From contig CAYQLH010000042.1 of NCBI GenBank assembly GCA_964418385.1, positions 1 through 7,905 of the forward strand: a stretch of DNA of 7,905 nucleotides, in the 5' to 3' direction. This DNA comes from RGIG2560 sp964418385 (GTDB lineage: Bacteria > Patescibacteriota > Microgenomatia > UBA1400 > PJMF01). The notes below the pieces were generated by a model that saw nothing but the letters and a program-made list of their open reading frames with translations, was not told the origin of the DNA and did not search any database. Shown in pieces: positions 1 to 5,933 of the stretch; the first letter of the stretch is position 1; every line of letters starts with the position of its first letter. A program made the position numbers and the translations under genes.

Positions 1-13
1 GCCTGGAAAACTG
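1..13. repeat. 13-bp terminal direct repeat, left copy
   Basis: The first 13 bases (GCCTGGAAAACTG) are identical, in the same orientation, to the last 13 bases of the window (7893-7905), and both copies touch the palindromic repeat units. This may be an assembly break inside a dispersed repeat or the overlap of a circular assembly. The core genes inside make a small natural circle unlikely. Confidence 0.85.
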
Positions 14-14
14 C

Positions 15-78
15 ATTTTATCTCGACTAATTTTTAGTCGAATTAGATTTTATCTCGATTAAAATTTTAGTTGAATTA
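15..78. repeat. Two tandem AT-rich palindromic repeat units (about 32-bp period)
   Basis: Units at 15-45 and 47-78 share the frame ATTTTATCTCGA...GAATTA. Each contains an inverted repeat. In the first, TCGACTAA and TTAGTCGA (23-30 and 34-41) pair perfectly around a 3-base loop. In the second, the arms at 55-64 and 65-74 pair with two G-T positions, which in RNA would be wobble pairs. The same family recurs at 7843-7890. The role is unknown; it could be a dispersed intergenic palindromic repeat. Confidence 0.8.
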
Positions 79-231
79 AACTTTTGCGACAGTTGATTTT
101 GCGATTATGGTTTTCCATAGCCAGAATGATTGACTTGGTATAAATAGTTGTCGTCCACACACTAATTTAAATTGCCAAACCTCGTACGATTTTTAAAAAC
201 GTGTTGGTCTCAAATGTGGTGGCACTATACA
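79..231. other. Non-coding stretch upstream of the nusA promoter
   Basis: I see no open reading frame, tRNA-like fold or convincing terminator here. An isolated TGGTATAAA at 136-144 resembles an extended -10 but has no acceptable -35 at the right distance. The stretch separates the left-end repeats from the nusA control region, and rimP, which often precedes nusA, is absent. Confidence 0.5.
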
Positions 232-236
232 CTGTC

Positions 237-264
237 TTGACAGCGTTCAAATTTGTGGTATAAT
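237..264 (+). promoter_or_regulatory. Sigma70-type promoter of nusA-infB
   Basis: A perfect -35 TTGACA (237-242) and a perfect -10 TATAAT (259-264) lie 16 bp apart, and TGG just before the -10 makes it an extended -10. Transcription should start near A271. The -35 lies within a short inverted repeat, CTGTC-tt-GACAG (232-243), which could be an operator, though the match may be chance. The promoter explains expression of nusA and infB, and it shows that the long nusA frame open from 253 cannot all be translated. Confidence 0.85.
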
Positions 265-286
265 ACATTTATTGACCTTAGCCAAC

Positions 287-317
287 AAACGGCACCCCCA
301 AGTTGCCGTTTTTTATT
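287..317 (+). terminator. Leader hairpin plus T-run before nusA (candidate attenuator)
   Basis: AAACGGCA (287-294) pairs perfectly with TGCCGTTT (304-311) around a 9-base loop, and the run continues as T through 314, then ATT. This is the form of an intrinsic terminator. It begins only about 16 nt after the predicted start of transcription and ends about 25 nt before the nusA ATG. No gene lies upstream to be terminated, so it most plausibly attenuates nusA-infB itself. NusA stimulates termination at hairpins, so negative feedback is an attractive inference. I did not find a convincing competing antiterminator fold. Confidence 0.7.
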
Positions 318-342
318 AAGAACTGGCCAAAGTCAAAGTAAA

Positions 343-1638
343 ATGCCAAGAAAAAAAACACAAATTTTGAAAAAAAATCAACGTAGTGAGTTTGCCGCAG
401 CGATCGCCCAGATTTCCGCCGAACGCAAAATCGACCCCGAACAAATCTATCTTGCTATTGAAGCGGGTTTAGTGGGCGCCTATCGCAAACAAGCTGGCGG
501 TGAAAACGAAGTGCCACTTGATTCAAGTTTTCACTATTGGGCCCACGTGGATCGTCTCACCGGAGAAATGAATGTTTATCGCGCTCCACGCTTGCATCCC
601 GATGATGAGGAAGACGAAGCCTACGACGACAGTCAAATTGAAGACGTTACCCCGACGGGTTTTGGTCGCATCGCTGCTCAACTGGCTAAACAAATTATTA
701 TCGCTCGTATGCGCGATGCTGAGCGCGACCAAATTATTGATGAGTATCAAAATCAAATTGGTTCGATGATCACGGCTCAAGTTTTCCGCATGGAACGCGG
801 CGTGGTTTGGATGGATGTGGGTCGTGGCAACGCCGCGATGCCTCCTCGCGAACAGATGCGTGGTGAATTCTACAAAAGCAACGCTCGCATGGCCGTTTTG
901 ATCAAAGAAATTGGCGAAGTCGCCGGTCACAAAACGATCGTCGTTTCGCGCTCTGATCCGCGCTTGGTGGAGTTACTTTTTGAACGTGAAGTACCGGAAA
1001 TCGCTTCTGGCGCGGTGGTAATCAAGCAAATCGCTCGTGAAGCCGGTATTCGCACCAAGCTTGCTGTCAGCAGCACACAGCCGCAAGGCGTGGATCCCGT
1101 GGGTTCTTGTGTAGGTCAGCGTGGGGTGCGGGTCCAGGAAATTATCAAAGAGCTCAACAACGAAAAAATTGATATTATCCCGTACTATGAGGATAAAAAA
1201 CAATTGATTGCGGCGGCGCTAGCACCGGCAGAAAACTTGACTATTAATTATGACGAAAAAAATAACACCGCCACGGTGATTGCGCCTCCAGATCAAATTT
1301 CGCTCGCCATTGGTCGTGGTGGCCAAAACGTCCGTCTCGCCGGTAAGCTTTTGGGCATGTCGATTACGATTACCGATCAATCCGGTGGTATCGCTGGTCA
1401 GGTGAGCGGTCGTGAAGAATACGAAATTGACAGTTTTGGTTTGGATCCAGAAGTACGTGAAGTTTTGATCAATCTCAAGCTGACAAACAGTAACGACATT
1501 GTCCGTTTCCAAAACCGTTTGACCGACAACGACGCCATTGCTGACGATGTCAAACAAAGTATTTTGCAACGGGCGCAAGCGCAAGTGAAAGCAGATACGC
1601 AAAATAGTTTGGGTGCCTTAGGAGGAAACGCTGCATGA
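343..1638 (+). CDS. nusA: Transcription termination/antitermination factor NusA
   Basis: NusA binds RNA polymerase and nascent RNA in the cytoplasm and modulates pausing, intrinsic termination and antitermination. The 431-residue product has the family order: an N-terminal polymerase-binding domain (about 10-138) with an acidic insert at 84-101, an S1 domain (about 139-205), KH1 with the conserved VDPVGSCVGQRG (250-261, GxxG at 258-261), and KH2 with GRGG (324-327). A short C-terminal segment follows, without room for the two acidic repeats of E. coli NusA. The frame is open from 253, but the first 30 codons cover the promoter -10 and the leader hairpin, so ATG 343 is chosen. It lies just before the conserved first helix. 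No Shine-Dalgarno sequence is evident. The TGA stop overlaps the infB ATG. rimP, its frequent upstream partner, is not present here. Confidence 0.96.
   Translation: MPRKKTQILKKNQRSEFAAAIAQISAERKIDPEQIYLAIEAGLVGAYRKQAGGENEVPLDSSFHYWAHVDRLTGEMNVYRAPRLHPDDEEDEAYDDSQIEDVTPTGFGRIAAQLAKQIIIARMRDAERDQIIDEYQNQIGSMITAQVFRMERGVVWMDVGRGNAAMPPREQMRGEFYKSNARMAVLIKEIGEVAGHKTIVVSRSDPRLVELLFEREVPEIASGAVVIKQIAREAGIRTKLAVSSTQPQGVDPVGSCVGQRGVRVQEIIKELNNEKIDIIPYYEDKKQLIAAALAPAENLTINYDEKNNTATVIAPPDQISLAIGRGGQNVRLAGKLLGMSITITDQSGGIAGQVSGREEYEIDSFGLDPEVREVLINLKLTNSNDIVRFQNRLTDNDAIADDVKQSILQRAQAQVKADTQNSLGALGGNAA
1620..1625 (+). promoter_or_regulatory. Strong Shine-Dalgarno for infB inside the end of nusA
   Basis: A perfect AGGAGG sits 9 nt before the infB ATG at 1635, inside the last nusA codons. 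It fixes the infB start and, with the ATGA stop/start overlap (1635-1638), indicates translational coupling. Confidence 0.9.
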
Positions 1639-3080
1639 TCAAACGCTCACCGGTGATCACTATCATGGGCCACGTCGATCACGGTAAGACGACGCTTCTT
1701 GATTTTTTGCGTCGTTCACGTCTGACGGCCAAAGAGCAAGGTGGCATTACTCAACACATCGGTGCTTACCAGGTCAGTGTTGGTGACAAAAAACTTACTT
1801 TTATTGATACACCCGGTCACGCCGCCTTTTCGCATATGCGTGAGCGCGGGGCGCAAATTACCGACATTGTGGTTTTAGTGGTAGCTGCCAATGATGGTGT
1901 CAAACCGCAAACCATCGAGTCCATCAGGCATATCAAAGCGGCCCAGGTACCAGTCGTCGTCGCCATCAACAAAGTTGATTTACCTGATGTCAACGTCATT
2001 AACGTCAAATCGCAACTTGCCGAGCACGATATCATCGTTACTGATTTCGGCGGTGACGTGGAAGCGGTTGAGATTTCTGCCAAAACTGGTCAAGGCGTGG
2101 ATAAGCTTTTGGAAACTCTGGTCATTACTGCTGATTTGCTTGAGTTACAAGCCGATCCGCACGCACCGCTTGAAGCAGTGGTGATTGAATCTAGCAAAGA
2201 TCAGCGTCGCGGTTCTCTAGCCAATGTCATCGTTACCAGCGGTACTTTAACACCACGCCAAGATATTTATACTAGTACCGTTGCCGGCAAGGTCAAAAGC
2301 ATTCTGGACGATTTTGGTCACGTCGTCACCGCGCTGCGCCCCGGAGAACCTGGTCAAGTGATTGGTTTTAAAGATGTCCCGGAAGTAGGCGCTAAAATCT
2401 ATGATCACCCCATCGAAGAAGCTGTTTTAGCGCCGGCAACGACGACGACTAGTGCTGAACCTTGGGCTGACATTGACTTTTCAGCGCTCGAAACCAAACC
2501 TAAACTACGTTTTTTGATCAAAGCTGACAGTCAAGGCACGCTGGAAGCGATCGCCCAAAACTGCGATCCTGAGAGTGTTGATTTAATTGGGACCGGGGTA
2601 GGGGAGGTCACGGATTCTGATGTGGAGTTGGCCAAAACTGCAGGTGCCAAAATCCTGAGTTTTCAAGTGAAAATCAGTCCGCACATCATACAGGTCGCCA
2701 AAACTTACGACGTTAAAATTAAATCTTACGACATTATTTACGAGCTTATTGAATACATTCAAAAAAAGATGCTCAAGTTGCTCGAACCCACAATTGACGA
2801 AACAGTTACTGGTGTTGGCGTGATCCAAGAAATTTTTGAAATGAAAGGTTTGCGGATCGCTGGCGTCAAAATCACTTCCGGTGAATTGAAAAAAACTGAT
2901 AAATTGCATCTTAAACGCGGTGATGATATTATTGCTGATCCAATTATTAGTTCGATGATGCATGGCAAACTGGAAGTCGATCATTTCAAAGCACCCACTG
3001 AAGGTGGTATTACTTTCCGTCAAAAGAAACTCGATTTCCAAGTGGGCGACGTTTTGACCGCTTACACCGTTGACGATTGA
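1635..3080 (+). CDS. infB: Translation initiation factor IF-2 (minimal form)
   Basis: IF-2 is the GTPase that brings initiator fMet-tRNA to the 30S subunit and promotes subunit joining. All G motifs are visible: GHVDHGKT (12-19), GGITQHIGAY (36-45), DTPGH (58-62), NKVD (112-115) and SAK (148-150). They are followed by domain II (about 175-255), domain III (about 288-384) and the C2 domain (about 385-481). At 481 residues it lacks the long N-terminal region of E. coli IF-2 (890 residues) and begins almost directly at the G domain. In C2 the two cysteines many IF-2 proteins carry near the fMet pocket are replaced: IAGC is IAGV (V411) and ECG is EGG (G457, with E456 kept). The C-terminal LDFQVGD pattern resembles CPR homologues. 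It is co-transcribed with nusA and ends one base from the convergent ruvX stop. Confidence 0.98.
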   Translation: MIKRSPVITIMGHVDHGKTTLLDFLRRSRLTAKEQGGITQHIGAYQVSVGDKKLTFIDTPGHAAFSHMRERGAQITDIVVLVVAANDGVKPQTIESIRHIKAAQVPVVVAINKVDLPDVNVINVKSQLAEHDIIVTDFGGDVEAVEISAKTGQGVDKLLETLVITADLLELQADPHAPLEAVVIESSKDQRRGSLANVIVTSGTLTPRQDIYTSTVAGKVKSILDDFGHVVTALRPGEPGQVIGFKDVPEVGAKIYDHPIEEAVLAPATTTTSAEPWADIDFSALETKPKLRFLIKADSQGTLEAIAQNCDPESVDLIGTGVGEVTDSDVELAKTAGAKILSFQVKISPHIIQVAKTYDVKIKSYDIIYELIEYIQKKMLKLLEPTIDETVTGVGVIQEIFEMKGLRIAGVKITSGELKKTDKLHLKRGDDIIADPIISSMMHGKLEVDHFKAPTEGGITFRQKKLDFQVGDVLTAYTVDD

Positions 3081-3081
3081 T

Positions 3082-3468
3082 TTAATGCGCGTACGTTTCG
3101 CGCTCCGTCAAAAAGTTTTCCAAAATTACCGCCGCAGCTAAGTGATCAATTGGTCCGCGCCTTTTGTGTGCTGGTGCTTGTCGCAACCATTCGTGCACTT
3201 GATGACTCGTCAGTGTTTCGTCTACTAAATTAATCGGTAAGTCTGTAACCTCACGTAAACGCGACACAAAATTTTGCGTTTTCTCTGCCATTTGATTTTC
3301 GCTAATACCCACCACTAGTTCGCTCACATGGTGTTCTTGAATCAGTGATAAAATTGCACTTAAAAGCTGTTCATCGTTGGGCAGAATTGTCAATGGTTGC
3401 GCCAAACTGGCATAAGAAAGAGCTACGCCCACACGTTTAGTTCCGTAATCAAGTGCCAAAATTTTCAT
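3082..3468 (-). CDS. ruvX: Putative pre-16S rRNA nuclease / Holliday junction resolvase YqgF (RuvX)
   Basis: This is a 128-residue YqgF/RuvX-family protein with an RNase H-like fold, implicated in 16S rRNA 5'-end maturation and, in some bacteria, Holliday junction resolution. It shows LDYGTKRVGVA near the N-terminus (acidic D7), LVVGIS (51-56), DETLTS (83-88) and PIDHLAAAVILENFL with D108. The expected acidic residues D7, E84 and D108 are therefore in place. The usual proline after VVG-(L/I) is serine. It is the last gene of the minus operon, 10 nt after the sortase stop, with no clear Shine-Dalgarno, so translation probably depends on upstream coupling. Its TAA stop is separated from the infB TGA by one base, and no intrinsic terminator lies between the two genes. 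Confidence 0.93.
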   Translation of the reverse strand: MKILALDYGTKRVGVALSYASLAQPLTILPNDEQLLSAILSLIQEHHVSELVVGISENQMAEKTQNFVSRLREVTDLPINLVDETLTSHQVHEWLRQAPAHKRRGPIDHLAAAVILENFLTERETYAH

Positions 3469-3478
3469 AAATTTTGAT

Positions 3479-4213
3479 TTACTTTTTCAATTCTGCCAAT
3501 ACGATCCCACGTCGCAATCGCGTTCCCTCGGGAGTACATGTTACAAGTTTTAGCTGTTTGCGACTTGGGTCTTGACGCATAATTTCTTCGTCGTCCGGCT
3601 GTACCGTTTGTGTGCTCACAACTTCGTAAGTGTAAGTCAAATCTCCCACGTTAACTTTTATTTCGTCACCCTTTTCCAAAGTCATGATTGTTGAAAAAAT
3701 ACCTTTATATCGCTCTTTATTCGTCTCCTTTGGATTGTAAAATTGGCGTAGCATGGAGTGACCGAAAATTACCGGCGTCCCTAAATCGCCAATCGCTACG
3801 TCCGTGTTAAACTGTACCAAATTATAATCAATATTAGTGCCACCTACTTTTACCAGCGCGTTGTGAATATTTAATTTTTCAATGTCTAAAGTGTAGCTTT
3901 GCGAGGTTTGTTTTTGGGCGTGATATTTGTCAGATGAAAACCAATTTTCAATATTTCCGTAATCAATTTCGTCTACAATCAGTGGATCTTGCGCAGTGAC
4001 AGTATCAAAATCACCTAAAATTTTCGGATTCGCATCCAAACTCGCCACAAACTCGCTCATATCAAGTGGGTAAATGACACTGTCATGTCGCTCAAACTGA
4101 AGTGTTTGCCACCAACCTTTGATATAAGGCACAACGCCCATGCCCGTCAAAACGACTCCAACGCCAATCACCACATAAATTAACCACTGGTTAGTCTTGC
4201 CTTTTTTTGCCAC
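3479..4213 (-). CDS. Sortase family transpeptidase, membrane-anchored
   Basis: Sortases cleave a sorting motif in exported proteins and join them to cell-wall or pilin acceptors outside the membrane. This 244-residue protein has a lysine-rich N-terminus and one membrane segment (about 10-31). A spacer of roughly 75 residues leads to the catalytic beta-barrel from about residue 107. The catalytic His is H152 in FGHS, the Cys is C226 in LVTCTPEGT, and the Arg is probably R235. The TCTPxGT...R pattern resembles class D/E-like sortases; the class is not certain. The start is GTG (4211-4213), giving MAKKGK. A GAGG that overlaps the TGA stop of the preceding gene (4225-4229) lies 11 nt upstream and suggests coupling. 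No LPxTG-type substrate with a C-terminal membrane anchor is visible in the window, so its client must lie elsewhere. Confidence 0.93.
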   Translation of the reverse strand: MAKKGKTNQWLIYVVIGVGVVLTGMGVVPYIKGWWQTLQFERHDSVIYPLDMSEFVASLDANPKILGDFDTVTAQDPLIVDEIDYGNIENWFSSDKYHAQKQTSQSYTLDIEKLNIHNALVKVGGTNIDYNLVQFNTDVAIGDLGTPVIFGHSMLRQFYNPKETNKERYKGIFSTIMTLEKGDEIKVNVGDLTYTYEVVSTQTVQPDDEEIMRQDPSRKQLKLVTCTPEGTRLRRGIVLAELKK

Positions 4214-4226
4214 CGCTCACACTGCC

Positions 4227-5846
4227 TCACTCTTGTGCTATTTGTACAACGAGTTTATCTGCGTCGGTTGGCAATTTGCCAGTTACCGTTTTACTTAACT
4301 CGTTACTCCAAACAATCTCATACGCTTTCACCCCATCGTAATTGTCCAAAATGTTTTCCGCTTTAGTCAACGTTTGTCCGATGATTGCTGTTTTTACGGC
4401 TTCAGTGTCAATGACGCTTTCGATCATCTGCGACAAATCAGCATCGATGTAAATCAAGTCAGCGCTTTTCGCAGTTTTTTTGTCGTTGACACCAGACACC
4501 AAGTCAAGCTCACCCACAATTTCGTAACCAGCCGGCAAGTCTTTCTTCAAAGCTGCTTCAGCCAATGGCTCCAACTCGTCCAACTTGTAAGAAATCACTG
4601 GCACTACGCCTTTCACCGTCAACAAAACGCTATCCGCTTCCGCGCCAAGTTCCGTATCGAACTTGGCCGAAACCACTTCCAACTCGTCGAACTTCGGCAC
4701 CTGGTAAGTATCACCTTTTTTGGCGTCGATTTTCTTTTTGGCCTCGGCCGCCAACTCATCTTGTGCTTGCTCCAAGGCGCTGTCGTAGTCACCTTGTGCG
4801 AAAATCTTCACTGTTTTNNNNNNNNNNNNNNNNNNNNNNNNNNNNNNNNNNNNNNNNNNNNNNNNNNNNNNNNNNNNNNNNNNNNNNNNNNNNNNNNNNN
4901 NNNNNNNNNNNNNNNNNGCCACTGGCGTAAAATCGCTTTCTTCCACCGTGGGCACTTCCACTTGACGCTGGCGTGACAAAACCGGCAATGGTTCAGCTGT
5001 CGCCACCGCTTCCGCCGGTGGGACACTCGCTGCTGCCGGTGCTGGCTCTGGTGCTGGTTCACTCAGCCAACCGTATGAGCGCGCGATAATGGTTGCACTC
5101 GGCACGAGGACATAAGCCAAAAAGACTTCGCTGCCCAGGATTTCAGTTTTGACTGGCAGACCGGCAGGTAATTTCTCAATTTTCAGATTGAGCTCATCGT
5201 TGGTAATTTGCCCCGAAATATAATCTACAGTTAAAAGTGACTCTTTGCCGGCATCGGCCGGTGCTCCTGAATCAAAATAAGCAGTGTAATCAGTGCCGAG
5301 TTTACCAGCTAATTGCACCAAAATGCCTTTAAATTGTTCGGCAAAATCCTCTTCGGGATCGCCGGTCAGTGTCTCCACAAGCGATTTCCCCTCGTAAAGC
5401 GAATAAATTACTTTTTTAAGCGTAAATTCCACTACTAACTGGCGTTGTGTCTCTGGTGCTACAGCTAGTTTAGCGTTGACCGTACTTTCAGTATTAGTGA
5501 CAAATCCCAACGACTCCAACTGGAGCATTTCGGTCATTTTTTGGAAAAGATCTTTTTTCTCGGGCGTGATGTCTGTGCCGATGACGTATGATGAGTCAAG
5601 ATGAAAAAGTGTTTGGTGTACTGACTCGCCGTCTGGCCCCAATTCTTGTAAGCATTGATCGAGTTTGACCAGCAGATCGTTATCGTTAAAAAACGGTTTT
5701 AAACTTGACTTCGCCAAAATTTTAATCGTTTCGCCAGTTTCCCACATTGCTGCCTGCACAAAACTGGAAGACAACAACACGCTAAAAAACTTCTTTGGCG
5801 CATCTTTTTCGGGTGCAGCGGCTTTTTTATTAAATAATTTAAACAT
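4227..5846 (-). CDS. PilM-like (actin-like fold) / membrane-anchored baseplate-J-like protein, interrupted by assembly gap
   Basis: From memory of CPR genomes, this matches a widespread family in which an N-terminal, degenerate actin-like (PilM/FtsA-type) domain is joined by a linker and membrane helix to an extracytoplasmic part sometimes annotated baseplate J-like. Residues 20-260 fit the first part (FFSVLLSSSFVQAAMWE at 20-36, LGFVTNTEST at 113-122), without intact ATP-binding motifs, so catalysis is doubtful. Residues 262-290 are a Pro/Ala/Glu-rich linker. After the 100-N gap, 344-539 resemble the family's C-terminus, including YKLDELEPLAEAALKKDLP (420-438) and a final GQTLTKAENILDNYDGV segment (490-506). 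The expected membrane helix is not visible and should lie in the gap. Both sides stay in frame with 100 N, but the true length is unknown. ATG 5846 gives the typical basic N-terminus MFKLFNKK. No strong Shine-Dalgarno precedes it. It heads the operon with sortase and ruvX. Confidence 0.7.
   Translation of the reverse strand: MFKLFNKKAAAPEKDAPKKFFSVLLSSSFVQAAMWETGETIKILAKSSLKPFFNDNDLLVKLDQCLQELGPDGESVHQTLFHLDSSYVIGTDITPEKKDLFQKMTEMLQLESLGFVTNTESTVNAKLAVAPETQRQLVVEFTLKKVIYSLYEGKSLVETLTGDPEEDFAEQFKGILVQLAGKLGTDYTAYFDSGAPADAGKESLLTVDYISGQITNDELNLKIEKLPAGLPVKTEILGSEVFLAYVLVPSATIIARSYGWLSEPAPEPAPAAASVPPAEAVATAEPLPVLSRQRQVEVPTVEESDFTPVXXXXXXXXXXXXXXXXXXXXXXXXXXXXXXXXXXKTVKIFAQGDYDSALEQAQDELAAEAKKKIDAKKGDTYQVPKFDELEVVSAKFDTELGAEADSVLLTVKGVVPVISYKLDELEPLAEAALKKDLPAGYEIVGELDLVSGVNDKKTAKSADLIYIDADLSQMIESVIDTEAVKTAIIGQTLTKAENILDNYDGVKAYEIVWSNELSKTVTGKLPTDADKLVVQIAQE
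4818..4917. other. Scaffold gap of exactly 100 N
   Basis: One hundred unknown bases interrupt the PilM-like gene between codons 309 and 344 of the minus frame. Exactly 100 is a common placeholder for a gap of unknown size, so the real distance and the reading frame across it are not established by this sequence. Confidence 0.99.
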
Positions 5847-5849
5847 AGT

Positions 5850-5879
5850 CTATTCTCTTATTATTGACATTTTCCTTCT
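5850..5879 (-). other. Upstream mini-ORF (six codons) before the PilM-like gene, with Shine-Dalgarno
   Basis: On the minus strand, AGAAGG (5874-5879) precedes an ATG (5868-5870) by 3 nt. The frame reads MSIIRE and stops at TAG (5850-5852), three bases before the main ATG at 5846. It is in the same frame as the main gene. It could deliver ribosomes to the main start, which lacks its own Shine-Dalgarno, by termination and reinitiation. The Shine-Dalgarno spacing is shorter than ideal and so short an ORF could be chance. Confidence 0.35.
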
Positions 5880-5892
5880 TTTATGATATCAT
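5864..5892 (+). promoter_or_regulatory. Promoter of the YtxH-like gene (extended -10)
   Basis: TTGACA (5864-5869), a 17-bp spacer and TATCAT (5887-5892), with TGA just before the -10 (5884-5886), form a near-consensus extended -10 promoter. The predicted start is near 5899, leaving a leader of about 35 nt with the Shine-Dalgarno-like AGAAAGG (5922-5928) 5 nt before ATG 5934. It overlaps the opposite promoter. Confidence 0.75.
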
Positions 5893-5919
5893 CATATCAC
5901 ATTTTGCAAAAATAAGCAA
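5891..5919 (-). promoter_or_regulatory. Divergent promoter of the PilM-like/sortase/ruvX operon
   Basis: On the minus strand TATGAT (5896 to 5891) is preceded by TGA (5899 to 5897), an extended -10, and by TTGCTT (5919 to 5914) 17 bp upstream as a weak -35. The predicted start is near 5884. The two opposed -10 elements share bases 5891-5892, and the inverted repeat TGATAT-CATC-ATATCA (5884-5899) contains both. Confidence 0.65.
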
Positions 5920-5933
5920 CTAGAAAGGTTCGC

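Noticed and set aside
15..78. Left-end repeats as a CRISPR array
   Set aside because: The units are adjacent with one base between them; there are no spacers and no cas genes.
136..144. TGGTATAAA as a second upstream promoter
   Set aside because: No -35 at 16-18 bp, and nothing recognisable downstream to transcribe.
272..319. Leaderless 15-codon TTG mini-ORF overlapping the nusA leader hairpin, like a leader peptide
   Set aside because: Leaderless initiation strongly favours ATG, the residues show no regulatory codon run, and there is no Shine-Dalgarno, so chance is the better explanation.
253..342. N-terminal extension of NusA from TTG 253 (30 extra residues)
   Set aside because: The segment covers the promoter -10, the predicted transcription start and the leader hairpin, and has no NusA similarity. 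ATG 343 is the sensible start.
2583..3041. Long antisense frame opposite infB, and similar long frames opposite nusA (523-930, 1219-1602) and the last gene (7184-7615)
   Set aside because: They mirror conserved genes, have no start signals and no recognisable protein features.
3087..3103. GCGCG-tacgttt-CGCGC hairpin as a terminator for infB or ruvX
   Set aside because: It has only five base pairs, has no T-run on either strand, and lies within the ruvX coding end.
4252..4287. LPTDA near the end of the PilM-like protein as a sortase sorting signal
   Set aside because: It is not LPxTG, and no hydrophobic segment or basic tail follows it.
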